Source of the DNA: an uncultured Mediterraneibacter sp.
GTDB lineage: Bacteria; Bacillota; Clostridia; Lachnospirales; Lachnospiraceae
Reading direction: 5' to 3'
Assembly (NCBI GenBank): GCA_944377745.1
Contig: CALWFV010000022.1
Coordinates: 1 to 51,839, forward strand
DNA: 51,839 nucleotides
Shown: piece after piece, positions 33,674 to 43,583 of the stretch
Layout of the letters: each line of letters begins with the position of its first letter
Position numbering within the stretch: the first letter of the stretch is position 1
Notes under the pieces: model-generated
Told to the model about the DNA's origin: nothing
The model's input: the letters and a program-made list of their open reading frames with translations, nothing else
Databases searched by the model: none
Made by a program: the position numbers and the translations under genes

Positions 33674-35926
33674 TTATAAATGCCAGATATCTCTGTTGTA
33701 TTCCTCGATCGTTCTGTCAGATGAGAAGAATCCTGCCTTCGCGATGTTCACGAGCATCATCTTTGCCCATGTTTTCCTGTCTGCGTATGCAGCAAGTGCC
33801 TTCTCCTTCGTCTCCTTATAGGAGTCAAAGTCAAGCAGCGTCATGAACCAGTCTTTGTTGATGAGCTCTTTCTGCAGGCGCTCCAGGTTCTCCTTCTGTC
33901 CGACTTCGAGCATCTCATCGCTTGTGATGAAGTCAACCGCTGCCTTGATCGCCGGATTGTTCTCATAGTAATTTCTGGAGACATAATCTGCTTTCGCATA
34001 GTGTTCGATGACCTCATCGCTTGATGCGCCGAATACGAAGATGTTGTCATCTCCCACCGCCTCGTGGATCTCCACGTTGGCGCCGTCCTCTGTTCCAAGC
34101 GTCACAGCGCCGTTGAGCATGAACTTCATGTTTCCTGTTCCGCTGGCCTCTTTGGAAGCAAGGGATATCTGCTCGGAGATATCGCATGCCGGGATCAGTT
34201 TTCCTGCTTTTGTCACGTTATAGTTCTCAACCATGACAACTCTCAGGTATTTGTTCACTTCTGGGTCGTTGTTGATGATCTCCTGCAGGCAGAGGATCAG
34301 GTGGATGATATCCTTCGCGATCACATAAGCCGGAGCTGCCTTTGCGCCGAAGATCGCAGTCACCGGTGCCGCCGGGATCTTTCCTGCCTTGATCTCAAGG
34401 TATTTGTCAATAATGTAAAGGGCATTGAGCTGCTGGCGTTTGTACTCGTGGAGACGTTTTACCTGAATGTCAAAGATCGTATCCGGGCTGACTTCGATGT
34501 CCTGCGTCTCTTTCAGGTATGCGCACAGAGCCTCTTTGTTCTTGTGCTTGATCTCGAGCAGCTTCTCAAGTACGGCGTCGTCATCCTTGTACTGGAGCAG
34601 CTTTTCCAGTTCCGTCGCATCTTTCTTATATCCTTCTCCGATCAGGATGTCGATGTAGTCTGTCAGGAGCGGATTGCAGTGGATCAGCCAGCGGCGGAAT
34701 GTGATCCCGTTTGTCTTGTTGTTGAACTTCTCCGGATAGATTTTGTAGAAGTTGTTCAGCTCAGAGTTCTTCAGGATCTCTGTGTGGAGAGCGGCAACAC
34801 CGTTCACGCTGAAACCGTAGTGGATATCAATGTGCGCCATGTGTACGGTATCGTTTCTGTCGATGACAGCAACGCTCTCATCCTCATATTTTCTTCTTAC
34901 CTTATCGTCGAGCACCTCAATGATCGGCATAAGCTGCGGAACTACTTTCTTCAGATAGTGTACCGGCCATTTCTCCAGCGCCTCTGCAAGGATCGTATGG
35001 TTCGTGTAGGCGCATGTTCTGGATACCACGTCGATGGCGTCGTCCATATCCATTCCTCTCTGCACGAGGAGACGGATCAGTTCCGGGATCACCATAGTCG
35101 GGTGAGTATCGTTGATCTGGATCACCGCATAATCCGGCAGGTCATAGAGATTACATCCCTTTGCGGTGCACTCATCCAGGATGAGCTGCGCGCCCGCGCT
35201 GACCATGAGATACTGCTGATAGATACGGAGCAGTCTTCCCTGCTCATCGCTGTCATCCGGATAGAGGAAAAGGGTCAGGTTCTTCTGAATATCCTCTTTG
35301 TCAAAATCGATCCCGTCTTTTACGATCGTCTCATCAACAGAATCCAGATCAAACAGATGGAGTTTGTTCGTCTTGTTGTTATATCCTGTCACCTCGATGT
35401 CGTACATTCTCGCGTTGACTCTCAGTCCCTTGAAATCAACCGGATAGGTGACGTCTGTCTTTTTCAGCCAGGATTTCTCCTCGATCCAGGGATTCGGCGT
35501 CTCTTTCTGAAGACGGTTTTCAAACTCCTGTTTGAACAGTCCCAGATGATAGTTCAGTCCGATTCCGTCTCCCGCCAGTCCGAGCGTCGCGATGGAATCC
35601 AGGAAACACGCCGCCAGACGTCCCAGACCGCCGTTTCCAAGTGACGGTTCTGGCTCTGCCTCCTCGATCTGGGCGATGTCCTTTCCGTTTGCCTCCAGGA
35701 TCTCTTTTACTTCTTTATAAATGCCAAGGTTGATCATATTGTTGGAAAGAAGCTTTCCGATAAGAAATTCCGCGGAGATATAGTAAAGCTTTTTCCTGCT
35801 GTCTGTGCGTTCCTTCTCGGAAGCCATCTCCTGTACGATCGTCATGAGCGCATGATAGATTTCCTCGTTGGATGCCTGTGCGATCTCTTTTCCAAGGATC
35901 TGTTTTAACTTTTCCTGAATGTTCAT
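33674..35926 (-). CDS. glgP: glycogen/maltodextrin phosphorylase (GT35)
   Basis: Removes glucose 1-phosphate from alpha-1,4-glucans using pyridoxal phosphate. The protein has 750 residues, the short bacterial form. [38 protein letters not shown] and the PLP-lysine region [28 protein letters not shown] are diagnostic. An ATG at 35926 with AGGAG eight bases upstream is the start; the frame itself is open to 35959. MalQ supplies longer glucans to this enzyme. A divergent AraC regulator lies upstream. Confidence 0.95.
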   Translation of the reverse strand: MNIQEKLKQILGKEIAQASNEEIYHALMTIVQEMASEKERTDSRKKLYYISAEFLIGKLLSNNMINLGIYKEVKEILEANGKDIAQIEEAEPEPSLGNGGLGRLAACFLDSIATLGLAGDGIGLNYHLGLFKQEFENRLQKETPNPWIEEKSWLKKTDVTYPVDFKGLRVNARMYDIEVTGYNNKTNKLHLFDLDSVDETIVKDGIDFDKEDIQKNLTLFLYPDDSDEQGRLLRIYQQYLMVSAGAQLILDECTAKGCNLYDLPDYAVIQINDTHPTMVIPELIRLLVQRGMDMDDAIDVVSRTCAYTNHTILAEALEKWPVHYLKKVVPQLMPIIEVLDDKVRRKYEDESVAVIDRNDTVHMAHIDIHYGFSVNGVAALHTEILKNSELNNFYKIYPEKFNNKTNGITFRRWLIHCNPLLTDYIDILIGEGYKKDATELEKLLQYKDDDAVLEKLLEIKHKNKEALCAYLKETQDIEVSPDTIFDIQVKRLHEYKRQQLNALYIIDKYLEIKAGKIPAAPVTAIFGAKAAPAYVIAKDIIHLILCLQEIINNDPEVNKYLRVVMVENYNVTKAGKLIPACDISEQISLASKEASGTGNMKFMLNGAVTLGTEDGANVEIHEAVGDDNIFVFGASSDEVIEHYAKADYVSRNYYENNPAIKAAVDFITSDEMLEVGQKENLERLQKELINKDWFMTLLDFDSYKETKEKALAAYADRKTWAKMMLVNIAKAGFFSSDRTIEEYNRDIWHL

Positions 35927-36055
35927 GGTGCTTCTCCTTTCAAAACCATCCATACTCATTTTTCATTTCAGCCATTCAGCTCGAATCCGCTGCTTCACAG
36001 TTCCTTCCCGTATGGCTTAACTGTTATCATTATAGTAAGCTATCTCCTGTATTTC

Positions 36056-36085
36056 TTGCAAAATACTTTCATTTTATTGTACAAT
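36056..36085 (+). promoter_or_regulatory. promoter of the AraC regulator
   Basis: TTGCAA (36056-36061), an 18-base spacer and TACAAT (36080-36085) make a good vegetative promoter about 55 bases before the AraC start codon. On the other strand TATAAT (36029-36034) may serve glgP, though without a clear -35. Confidence 0.6.
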
Positions 36086-36139
36086 ACTATCATTATCATA
36101 TATCCCCGGCTCAGCAGCCTGAAAGGAGTGCCCCATCCC

Positions 36140-37015
36140 ATGAACCTGAATGAATATCAGAACTACCACGAGACCAAGACCCATACCGCTGCGGACTTCC
36201 CCTACACCACCTATCTCTGCTCCATTCCCCTGGATTTCACCCAGGTTCCGACCCACTGGCACTCCGAGATCGAACTGATCGTCATCAAGAAGGGCCGCGG
36301 GATCGTCTCCGTGGATTTTCAGCGGCAGAATGTCTCCGCCGGGGACATCGTCTTTATCCGTCCCGGTCGGCTCCACTCCATCGAACAGGAAACAGGGCGC
36401 TTTATGGAGTACGAAAATATCATCTTAAAGCCGGATCTTCTGATGTCCGGTCAGAACGACCTGTGCGCGGTCCGATTCATCACCCCGCTCATGACAGGCC
36501 GGCTTCCCGTGGACACCTTTATCACTCCCGCCCTCTCCTACTATAAAGACGCCTCAGACTGTATCCGTCAGATCGATCTTCTCTGCGGGACAACTCCGGA
36601 AGGGTACCAGCTCGCAGTGAAAGGATATCTCTTCCAGTTCGTCTTCCTCCTGATCACTCACCGGCTCGAAGAGGAAGAGAAACCCGCCGTCCAGTCAAAA
36701 ACACTGGAAAAGCTCAAGACAATCCTGAAATATGTGGAAGAACATTACACGGACCGCATTACCATCGAGGATATGGCGGCGCTGACCTTCTACAGCAAAT
36801 CCCATTTTATGAAATTTTTCAAGGCGCATATGGGGAGCGGCTTTATTGAATATCTGAACGATTACCGGCTGACAATGGCGGAACGGCTTTTACGCTCCTC
36901 CGACCTGTCTGTCCTGGAAGTAGCGGAACAGAGCGGCTTCGACAACCTCTCCTACTTCAACCGGATCTTTAAGAGAAAATACGGAAATTCCCCCGGAAAG
37001 TACCGGGGGAGCTGA
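36140..37015 (+). CDS. AraC-family regulator divergent from glgP
   Basis: A regulator of 291 residues starting at the ATG at 36140 (MNLNEYQNYHET) after AAAGGAG; the frame is open further upstream across the promoter. The cupin domain has VPTHWHSEIELIVIKKGRGIVSVD and SAGDIVFIRPGRLHSIE; the C-terminal double helix-turn-helix is RITIEDMAALTFYSKSHFMKFFKAHMGSGFIEYLNDYRL ... EVAEQSGFDNLSYFNRIFKRKYGNSPGKYR. It may control glgP-malQ, from which it is divergent; the effector is unknown. Confidence 0.9.
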   Translation: MNLNEYQNYHETKTHTAADFPYTTYLCSIPLDFTQVPTHWHSEIELIVIKKGRGIVSVDFQRQNVSAGDIVFIRPGRLHSIEQETGRFMEYENIILKPDLLMSGQNDLCAVRFITPLMTGRLPVDTFITPALSYYKDASDCIRQIDLLCGTTPEGYQLAVKGYLFQFVFLLITHRLEEEEKPAVQSKTLEKLKTILKYVEEHYTDRITIEDMAALTFYSKSHFMKFFKAHMGSGFIEYLNDYRLTMAERLLRSSDLSVLEVAEQSGFDNLSYFNRIFKRKYGNSPGKYRGS

Positions 37016-37019
37016 TCCT

Positions 37020-37955
37020 TCAGACAGTGTTAGATTCTTCTTTTTCCAGATAGCGCTTTAACAGACAGACATACTGCTCTCCCATTTTAGAGAGGATCAC
37101 GTTTTTCCTCACGATATAACCGATCTCCATCGTACTGTTCTGATTTTCCTCGTCATCCCGGAAGGGAACCGCGGCAAATTCATTTCCGTTCAGTTCCTCA
37201 CAGATGATCCCGGAACAGAGGGTATACCCGTTCAGTCCCACCATCAGGTTAAGCATGGTCGCTCTGTCGTTTGCCCGGATGATCCTTGGATAGTCATTGG
37301 TAGAAAGGATCTCCTCGGCGAGATAAAAGGAACTGCTGTCCCCCTGCTCAAAGGCAAGACACGGATACTCTGTCAGCTGTTCAAAGCCGATCGACGTCTC
37401 TTTGGCCAGAGGATGTCCTTTCCAGAGATAGACATAGGCTTTACAGTCAATCAGATGATGAAAGGTCAGATTGGAGGACCTCAGAAGCTTTTCCATGCTC
37501 TTCCGGTTAAAATCTGAAAGATAAACAATCCCGATCTCGCTCTTCATGGTGCTCACATCACTGATCACCTCCGCAGTCTTCGTCTCCCTGATGGCAAACT
37601 CATATTTGGACATATCGAATCCCTTTGCCGTATCAACAAAAGCTTTCACTGCAAATGAATAGTGCTGTGTGGACACCCCGAATTTCTTCTTCTGTGTCCC
37701 GTTTTTTCCGTACCGTTCCAGGATTCCTTCATACTCACTGTAGAGCTGTCTTGCATAGAGGAGAAACTCCGCGCCGTCATTTGTCAGCGTGACGCCTCTC
37801 CCGCTGCGGTAGAACAACGTGATTCCCAGTTCTTTTTCCAGCTCCTGAACCGCACTAGTCAGGGACGGCTGAGAGACATAGAGACGTTCTGCCGCCTTAT
37901 TGATCGATCTGGTTTCTGCGATTGTAATAATATAGTTCAGCTGAGTAAGCGTCAT
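37020..37955 (-). CDS. LysR-family regulator
   Basis: A regulator of 311 residues with the N-terminal winged helix MTLTQLNYIITIAETRSINKAAERLYVSQPSLTSAVQELEKELGITLFYRSGRGV and a C-terminal effector domain. It ends four bases from the convergent AraC gene and is divergent from the HD-domain gene. AGGAG lies before its ATG. No target can be assigned with confidence; the HD-domain gene is the nearest candidate. Confidence 0.9.
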   Translation of the reverse strand: MTLTQLNYIITIAETRSINKAAERLYVSQPSLTSAVQELEKELGITLFYRSGRGVTLTNDGAEFLLYARQLYSEYEGILERYGKNGTQKKKFGVSTQHYSFAVKAFVDTAKGFDMSKYEFAIRETKTAEVISDVSTMKSEIGIVYLSDFNRKSMEKLLRSSNLTFHHLIDCKAYVYLWKGHPLAKETSIGFEQLTEYPCLAFEQGDSSSFYLAEEILSTNDYPRIIRANDRATMLNLMVGLNGYTLCSGIICEELNGNEFAAVPFRDDEENQNSTMEIGYIVRKNVILSKMGEQYVCLLKRYLEKEESNTV

Positions 37956-38053
37956 TTTCGTCTCCTGTTCTCAATCCACTTCAAAGTTTTACCTGAATAT
38001 TATAACCGATTCCCCGCCGATCTTCTATACACAGTTTTAGTTTTCGTTCTCTC

Positions 38054-38082
38054 TTGAAATACTGCCTGCCAGGTGGTATTAT
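38054..38082 (+). promoter_or_regulatory. promoter of the HD-domain gene
   Basis: TTGAAA (38054-38059), a 17-base spacer and TATTAT (38077-38082) form a good vegetative promoter. Transcription should begin near 38089, immediately before a leader hairpin. Confidence 0.65.
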
Positions 38083-38091
38083 AGAAAAGTC

Positions 38092-38131
38092 AAAGGCGAC
38101 GGAACTGGTTTCCGCTGCCTTTTATCTTTTT
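38092..38131 (+). terminator. leader hairpin with T-rich tail before the HD-domain gene
   Basis: AAAGGC (38092-38097) pairs with GCCTTT (38117-38122), and inside it CGGAA (38100-38104) pairs with TTCCG (38110-38114). TATCTTTTT follows. It has the shape of an intrinsic terminator placed only a few bases after the start of transcription and 27 bases before the start codon, so it may attenuate the gene. Confidence 0.5.
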
Positions 38132-38148
38132 GAAAGGGGAAATATGAT

Positions 38149-38643
38149 ATGACAGAAATGACCGCACAGATTGCAAAGCAAATGATTGCTTACGACAGCG
38201 GAGATATCCGCAGGATCGAGCATTTCATGAAAGTATACGGATACGCTGCGGCGATCGGAAGACTGGAAGGACTGGATCCCCGCACGCAGGAGATACTGGA
38301 AACTGCCGCGCTGCTCCACGACATCGGCATCAAAGTCAGCGAGGAGAAATATCACAGCAGCGCCGGAAAATATCAGGAGATCGAGGGGCCTGCCGAAGCC
38401 CGGAAACTTCTTGACGAGATTTGCTCTGACAACGAGCTGACAGACCGGGTGTGCTGGCTTATCGGACATCACCACACTTATTCCGATATACGGGACATGG
38501 ATCACCAGATCCTGGTGGAAGCAGACTTTCTCGTCAATCTATCAGAGGACTATGCCCCGGAAGATTCCGTCCGCCATACCCTGGAATATATCTTTCGTAC
38601 AAAAAGCGGGATCTGCTTTTTAAGGTCAATATGGAACTTATAA
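38149..38643 (+). CDS. HD-domain metal-dependent phosphohydrolase
   Basis: A protein of 164 residues. His in RRIEHFMKVYGYA, the HD pair in LLHDIGIKVSEEKYHSSAGKYQEIEGPAEA, then CWLIGHHHTYSDIRDMDHQILVEADFLVNL give the H...HD...H...D metal-binding order of the HD superfamily. The C-terminal FRTKSGICFLRSIW is typical of small stand-alone HD hydrolases of gut Clostridia. It may cleave a nucleotide or signalling phosphate; the substrate is not known. AAAGGGG lies upstream of the ATG at 38149; an earlier ATG at 38144 opens a two-codon frame. Confidence 0.85.
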   Translation: MTEMTAQIAKQMIAYDSGDIRRIEHFMKVYGYAAAIGRLEGLDPRTQEILETAALLHDIGIKVSEEKYHSSAGKYQEIEGPAEARKLLDEICSDNELTDRVCWLIGHHHTYSDIRDMDHQILVEADFLVNLSEDYAPEDSVRHTLEYIFRTKSGICFLRSIWNL

Positions 38644-38672
38644 GAGCACCATTCATCTTCAGGAAAGGGATG

Positions 38673-38735
38673 GAATGCGGGAAGACTCATATTTCAAGAC
38701 AATCTGCCGGAGATCCAATAACTCCCCCCGCATTC
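38673..38735. repeat. 9-bp inverted repeat between convergent genes
   Basis: GAATGCGGG (38673-38681) and CCCGCATTC (38727-38735) are exact inverted copies separated by 45 bases; ATTTT follows the right copy. They fill the gap between the HD-domain gene and the end of the urea operon and might act as a two-way terminator with a long loop. Confidence 0.4.
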
Positions 38736-38738
38736 ATT

Positions 38739-39356
38739 TTAAATGATGCTGAACTTTATCTTTGCGCTGTCGGTTATAATATCGGCCACTTTACCGAAAT
38801 CGTCCGCCATAGAGCTGTCTATCAGCAAATGCCGGAATTTAGTGCTGAAAAACCTGTGTCTTGTATAATGCTTATAAAAATCCTCACGAGCCTTATCGAC
38901 CTTTGTAAGATAAGTGTACGCTTCTCCCGGATCCTCCAGATTAAGTTCTTCCTTACAGTTGGTCAGCCTTTTCTCAATGGGCGCATAGATAAATACATTC
39001 AGCATATTCTCATTCGGAATTCCGTATTCCCGAAGGACGTAGTCCGAGCACCTTCCGACGATGACGCAGTTCCGTGAAGCGGCCAGATCGACCATAACGC
39101 TCTTCTCCATCTCGAAAAGGGCCTTTTTCATATTCGAATTTCCCTTTCCCAGAGGATACATCATTTTGTCAAAAGGTGAAGCAAGCTGACCGTCAAATGC
39201 GGACAGTTTTTCAATATCGCCACGCATTTCCCTGACAGCAAGTTCAATAATATCCCTGTCATAATACTCATATCCCAGATTATCCGCAACCTTCCTTGCA
39301 ATTTTGCGTCCCAGGCTGCCGAACTGTCTTGTTACGGTAATAACATTATACGCCAT
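38739..39356 (-). CDS. cytidylate-kinase-like protein at the end of the urease operon
   Basis: A P-loop protein of 205 residues. It starts MAYNVITVTRQFGSLGRKIARKVADNLGYEYYDRDII, the opening of the cytidylate kinase-like family (PF13189), where the usual P-loop GxxGxGK is replaced by RQFGSLGRK. VIVGRCSDYVL and the LID-like VDKAREDFYKHYT also fit. The ATG at 39356 overlaps the end of ureD by 11 bases and has GGAGG nine bases upstream, so it is translated with the urease accessory genes. True Cmk activity is doubtful; its link to urea metabolism is unexplained. Confidence 0.8.
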   Translation of the reverse strand: MAYNVITVTRQFGSLGRKIARKVADNLGYEYYDRDIIELAVREMRGDIEKLSAFDGQLASPFDKMMYPLGKGNSNMKKALFEMEKSVMVDLAASRNCVIVGRCSDYVLREYGIPNENMLNVFIYAPIEKRLTNCKEELNLEDPGEAYTYLTKVDKAREDFYKHYTRHRFFSTKFRHLLIDSSMADDFGKVADIITDSAKIKFSII

Positions 39357-40089
39357 AATCACTTTCCTCCATAATTATTTTTCTGATATAACTTTCTATC
39401 TCATCGCTGCTGTTTCCCAGAATTCTCATGACCTGTCCTTTTTTTGCCCTGCTGACAGCAGACAGCAATACATCACTCTCAACGGATAAGATTTCATCCA
39501 TACCATAAAAATATGCCATTCCCTGATGTGTATATCCCTCAAAATATCCGATCCCGCCCGGATGAAATTCTTTCGGCACAAGTCTCGTGTTATCCGCAAA
39601 AACAGGTTTCCCGTCTTCATAGACGGTCGTTCCGGAGTGATATTTTCGAAACGCAAAGACTTCTCCCATAGCTTTTCTTCCACAGGCAAGCACGTCCTGC
39701 ATGACAAAACAGGCACCTTTCTCAAGGTAAACCTCATTTACATTTATAAACTCACTTTCAGTAAAAGGTATCATCGGACAGGGCAGATAGTACAGGACAG
39801 CGCCTTTTTCAACCTTTATTTTTACTTTCTGCTCCGCCCGTCCGTCTTCCATTCTGAAAATCTTCGTATACGACTGTCCGGTTATGATCACATTGCTTCC
39901 GCTCCTTATTTTGAATTCCATTTCGTGACTATCACCCGCAAGAATACCAGCAGACGCCTGCATGATCACGATCTCAGCCGCTTTACCGCTCTCAAATGGC
40001 TTTGTTATCTTAAACGGCGCCGTAAAAAAGCTGTCCTTTACAACAGTTTTTCCGTTTTCCTGTGTCGTTTCTATATACAGCCTTCCCAT
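39346..40089 (-). CDS. ureD: urease accessory protein UreD (UreH)
   Basis: A protein of 247 residues, the scaffold that binds apo-urease with UreF and UreG for nickel insertion. TAPFKITKPFESGKAAEIVIMQASAGILAGDSHEMEFKIRSGSNVIITGQSYTKIFRM is the conserved core of UreD/UreH. Its ATG overlaps the ureG stop by one base (TAATG). UreD being last among the accessory genes matches the E-F-G-H order known from Helicobacter. Confidence 0.93.
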   Translation of the reverse strand: MGRLYIETTQENGKTVVKDSFFTAPFKITKPFESGKAAEIVIMQASAGILAGDSHEMEFKIRSGSNVIITGQSYTKIFRMEDGRAEQKVKIKVEKGAVLYYLPCPMIPFTESEFINVNEVYLEKGACFVMQDVLACGRKAMGEVFAFRKYHSGTTVYEDGKPVFADNTRLVPKEFHPGGIGYFEGYTHQGMAYFYGMDEILSVESDVLLSAVSRAKKGQVMRILGNSSDEIESYIRKIIMEESDYGV

Positions 40090-40697
40090 TACATCCCCTC
40101 AAAGAGCACATCACGTCTGATCCAGTTTATAACATCATCAACGCCTTCCATGCTCATCAGATTGGTAAACAGAAAGGGGCGGCCTCCACGCATCCGCTTT
40201 GAATCCGCCGCCATGACATCCAGACTTGCCCCCACCATCGGCGCAAGGTCTGTTTTATTGATCACGAGCAGATCCGATCTCATAACGCCCGGACCGCCTT
40301 TCCGGGGGATCTTCTCTCCCTGGGCGACATCTATGACGTAAATGGAAGCATCTGCAAGATCAGGGGAGAATGTGGCGCTCAGGTTATCGCCGCCGCTTTC
40401 TATAAAAATGATCTCCACATCCGGGAACTTCCCTGCCATCTCCTCCACGGCCTCCAGGTTCATGGAGCAGTCCTCACGGATAGCTGTATGCGGGCATCCT
40501 CCTGTCTCCACACCTGTGATTCTCTCAGCATGGAGAGCAGAATTTTTAATCAGGAACTCCGCATCCTCCTTTGTGTAAATATCATTTGTAACGACACATA
40601 TGCTGTATTCCTTCGACATTTTTCGTGTAAGGCGCTCTATAAGCGCAGTTTTTCCTGAACCTACGGGCCCGCCAACACCAATTTTTACATATGACAT
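40089..40697 (-). CDS. ureG: urease accessory GTPase UreG
   Basis: A SIMIBI GTPase of 202 residues that delivers nickel to urease using GTP hydrolysis. P-loop [15 protein letters not shown] at about 8-22; the metal-binding CPH is seen in [35 protein letters not shown] and [13 protein letters not shown] (NKxD guanine recognition) complete the motifs. AAGGAG lies before the ATG. It lacks the long N-terminal His-rich tail found in some plants and bacteria. Confidence 0.96.
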   Translation of the reverse strand: MSYVKIGVGGPVGSGKTALIERLTRKMSKEYSICVVTNDIYTKEDAEFLIKNSALHAERITGVETGGCPHTAIREDCSMNLEAVEEMAGKFPDVEIIFIESGGDNLSATFSPDLADASIYVIDVAQGEKIPRKGGPGVMRSDLLVINKTDLAPMVGASLDVMAADSKRMRGGRPFLFTNLMSMEGVDDVINWIRRDVLFEGM

Positions 40698-40709
40698 TTT
40701 CTGTTCTCC

Positions 40710-41375
40710 TTATGTTATATACAATCTTGAAAATAATTTTTCATGCTGCATGGAGCGTATATCAAATCCGCACCCCGACGCTCCGATATCCTCCATCTTC
40801 ATGCTCACTGCCCGTCTGATCGCGTCCGGGATTTTCTCTGCCACGGCAAACAGAGCCTTCTGTCCGTCAAACTGCCTGAGTGGCACCAGCTTTACCGCAT
40901 GATTGACCATGGAAGACAATAGACTGTAACAGTACAGCTCCAGCGCCTCGGAAAGATCAGCGTCCGTCTCTTTTATAAACAGTCCCATTGCTATGGCGTA
41001 ATGCCCGTCACACACTCCGGCTTCGATCTGCTTTTTATACTCTTCAAGCAGCGGATAACTGTCAAGCTCTGTGTGCAGTTTGAGAAATCTGATGCACTGT
41101 TTCATGCTTCCCGTCCGCATCTCAAAAGGTGCTTTCAGTGCGCTGCACAGCGCGTCAAACGATATGATATCATACCCTTCCCAAACCTTTGCCGCAAAGG
41201 CAAGATCATTAAAAGACAGCATATAGAGATATGCTTCAAGATGACTTTCCAGCTCCTCCCTGGTGCATACGACATTTTTCTGCACATATGTCTCCATTCC
41301 ATTAGATAATGTATAGCTTCCGATGGGGAATAACGGATCCAGGCTCTGGATAAGCCTGATAAACTTAGTATTCAT
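40710..41375 (-). CDS. ureF: urease accessory protein UreF
   Basis: An all-helical protein of 221 residues that bridges UreD and UreG. LIQSLDPLFPIGSYTLSNGMETYV is its hallmark opening, and the end is FDIRSMQHEKLFSRLYIT. The ATG at 41375, eight bases after AAGGG, is the best start and overlaps ureE by 11 bases; the frame is open to 41414. Confidence 0.94.
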   Translation of the reverse strand: MNTKFIRLIQSLDPLFPIGSYTLSNGMETYVQKNVVCTREELESHLEAYLYMLSFNDLAFAAKVWEGYDIISFDALCSALKAPFEMRTGSMKQCIRFLKLHTELDSYPLLEEYKKQIEAGVCDGHYAIAMGLFIKETDADLSEALELYCYSLLSSMVNHAVKLVPLRQFDGQKALFAVAEKIPDAIRRAVSMKMEDIGASGCGFDIRSMQHEKLFSRLYIT

Positions 41376-41844
41376 GGTGATTCCCTTCATGTGTATGGCT
41401 ATGTCCGTGCCCATCCCTGTGCGCGTGGCCTTTACATTCTGTATAATCCGTGAATTGCTCTACAACCTTTTTCGTATCAAATCCCATTTTTGTCAGATAT
41501 TCGTATGTCGGAGCGTCGTACGGGATTTTCACACAGTCCGGTTTAATAGATAAAGAAATATGCCGGTTTCCGATTTCAAAGCACAGCCTTCCCATTTCCA
41601 TAATATCTGATACATTGATCTTTATCAGTTCGCATTCTGCCATTTCCACCGCAATGATACTGTTTTCATCCTCGTACAGAATATCCCCGTCATTCAGCGG
41701 CCTGTCCGGCCTGATCCCGATTTCCGTCCCTTTCTTTGAAGTCTTTTTCAGAATCTTTTTATCTCGTTCAAACCATTCAATAGAAACAGTATCAACGTCT
41801 TTATCTGTTTCATGAAAGTGCCCCAGAATTTTTTCAACGACCAT
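41365..41844 (-). CDS. ureE: urease nickel metallochaperone UreE
   Basis: A protein of 159 residues: N-terminal peptide-binding domain (MVVEKILGHFHETDKDVDT ... DRPLNDGDILYEDE), central nickel-binding domain with RHISLSIKPDCVKIPYDAPTYEYLTKMG, and a His-rich tail (HAHRDGHGHSHTHEG) that stores nickel. It dimerises and passes Ni(II) to UreG. It follows ureC after 26 bases. Confidence 0.93.
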   Translation of the reverse strand: MVVEKILGHFHETDKDVDTVSIEWFERDKKILKKTSKKGTEIGIRPDRPLNDGDILYEDENSIIAVEMAECELIKINVSDIMEMGRLCFEIGNRHISLSIKPDCVKIPYDAPTYEYLTKMGFDTKKVVEQFTDYTECKGHAHRDGHGHSHTHEGNHHEY

Positions 41845-41870
41845 TCTTTTACACGCATTCCTTTCTTAGC

Positions 41871-43583
41871 TTAAAATAAATAATATCTTTGTGTCAGCGG
41901 CAGCTCTTTTGCCGGTTCACAGGTGATCTCATCTCCGTCAACGCTTACATGATATGTCTCCGGATCGACCTGGATATCTCCTGTCCTGTCATTAAATTTC
42001 ATATCTTTTTTCCCGATGTTCCGGCAGTTTCCAACCGGAAGCACCATTCTGGAAAGCCCCAGTCTCTCCTTTATCCCGCCTTCTGCCGCAGCTTTGGAAA
42101 CAAAGGAGATGCAGGTGCGCTTACGGGCAAGTCCGTAAGCTCCGAACATATTGGTATAAACAACCGGCTGAGGAGTTGGAATGGACGCGTTTGCGTCTCC
42201 CATTTTTGATGCCACAATAAACCCGCCCTTTATGATCATTTCAGGCTTCACTCCAAACATCGCAGGCTTCCACAGGACAAGATCTGCGAATTTTCCTGTT
42301 TCCACCGAACCGATGTATTTTGCAAGGCCATGAGTAATGGCAGGATTGATAGTATATTTCGACACATACCGTTTCACCCTGAAATTATCATTTCTGCTGC
42401 TGTCCTCGGGAAGTGTTCCTCTCTGATCTTTCATCTTTGACGCGGTCTGCCATGTCCGGGTAATGACCTCACCCACACGTCCCATGGTCTGTGAATCACT
42501 GCTCATCATCGAAAAGATCCCCATGTCATGCAGCACATCCTCAGCGGCAATGGTTTCGGGACGGATACGGGAATCCGCAAAAGCCACGTCCTCTTTGACT
42601 TTGCTGTCGAGATGGTGGCACACCATCAGCATATCAAGATGTTCATCGATCGTATTGACCGTATAAGGCATCGTCGGATTCGTTGACGACGGCAGAATAT
42701 GCGGAAATGACGCTGCCTTTATGATGTCGGGAGCATGTCCGCCGCCTGCGCCTTCCGTATGATAGGTGTGAATGGTCCGGCCGCCGATCGCATTAACAGT
42801 ATCCTCAACGAATCCTGCTTCGTTCAGAGTATCTGTATGAATTGAGACCTGCACGTCATAGTGATCCGCCGCCTCCAGAGCCTGATCTATGACTGCGGGA
42901 GTGGCTCCCCAGTCTTCATGTATCTTCAGCCCGCACGCGCCCGCCTCTATCTGTTCCGCAAGAGCGTCATAATTGGAGCAGTTGCCCTTTCCAAGGTAAC
43001 CCAAATTTACCGGATAATCCTCGGCGGCTTCTATCATTTTTTCTATATTGAACCGACCCGGAGTACAGGTGGTTGCATTGGTTCCGTCAGCAGGTCCCGT
43101 GCCGCCGCCGATCATGGTCGTGATTCCTGAGTAAAGAGCTGTTTCAATCTGAGTGGGACTGATAAAATGAATGTGTGTATCAATTCCGCCTGCCGTAATG
43201 ATAAGCCCTTCCCCGGCTATTACCTCTGTACCGGCTCCTACAATCAGATCAGGACTCACTCCGTCCATGATATCCGGATTTCCAGCCTTTCCTATGCCGC
43301 AGATCCTGCCTTTTTTAATTCCCACATCCGCCTTAATGATTCCCATATGGTCAATAATCACCGTATTCGTAATCACCATATCAGGACAATCTCTGTCAGA
43401 TACATTGCATGCCTGTCCCATACCGTCACGGAGTGATTTTCCTCCACCGAACTTTGCCTCTTCCCCCTTAACCGTCAGATCTTTTTCCACTTCGATGATA
43501 AGTGAAGTATCGGCGAGACGTATCCTGTCTCCAGTAGTAGGTCCGAACATGCCAGCATACTGTTTCCTGCTCATTTTAAACAT
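41871..43583 (-). CDS. ureC: urease alpha (catalytic) subunit
   Basis: The catalytic subunit of 570 residues, hydrolysing urea to ammonia and carbamate. Metal ligands are visible: HIH in [12 protein letters not shown], the carbamylated lysine in [15 protein letters not shown], histidines in [10 protein letters not shown] and [14 protein letters not shown], and the aspartate in [12 protein letters not shown]. The flap histidine is in [22 protein letters not shown]. Length and motifs are normal. The ATG at 43583 overlaps the ureAB gene by eight bases. Confidence 0.97.
   Translation of the reverse strand: MFKMSRKQYAGMFGPTTGDRIRLADTSLIIEVEKDLTVKGEEAKFGGGKSLRDGMGQACNVSDRDCPDMVITNTVIIDHMGIIKADVGIKKGRICGIGKAGNPDIMDGVSPDLIVGAGTEVIAGEGLIITAGGIDTHIHFISPTQIETALYSGITTMIGGGTGPADGTNATTCTPGRFNIEKMIEAAEDYPVNLGYLGKGNCSNYDALAEQIEAGACGLKIHEDWGATPAVIDQALEAADHYDVQVSIHTDTLNEAGFVEDTVNAIGGRTIHTYHTEGAGGGHAPDIIKAASFPHILPSSTNPTMPYTVNTIDEHLDMLMVCHHLDSKVKEDVAFADSRIRPETIAAEDVLHDMGIFSMMSSDSQTMGRVGEVITRTWQTASKMKDQRGTLPEDSSRNDNFRVKRYVSKYTINPAITHGLAKYIGSVETGKFADLVLWKPAMFGVKPEMIIKGGFIVASKMGDANASIPTPQPVVYTNMFGAYGLARKRTCISFVSKAAAEGGIKERLGLSRMVLPVGNCRNIGKKDMKFNDRTGDIQVDPETYHVSVDGDEITCEPAKELPLTQRYYLF

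Noticed and set aside
34064-35644. 526-residue plus-strand ORF opposite glgP
   Set aside because: It mirrors the glycogen phosphorylase gene, which has full family motifs; the composition is a typical antisense shadow.
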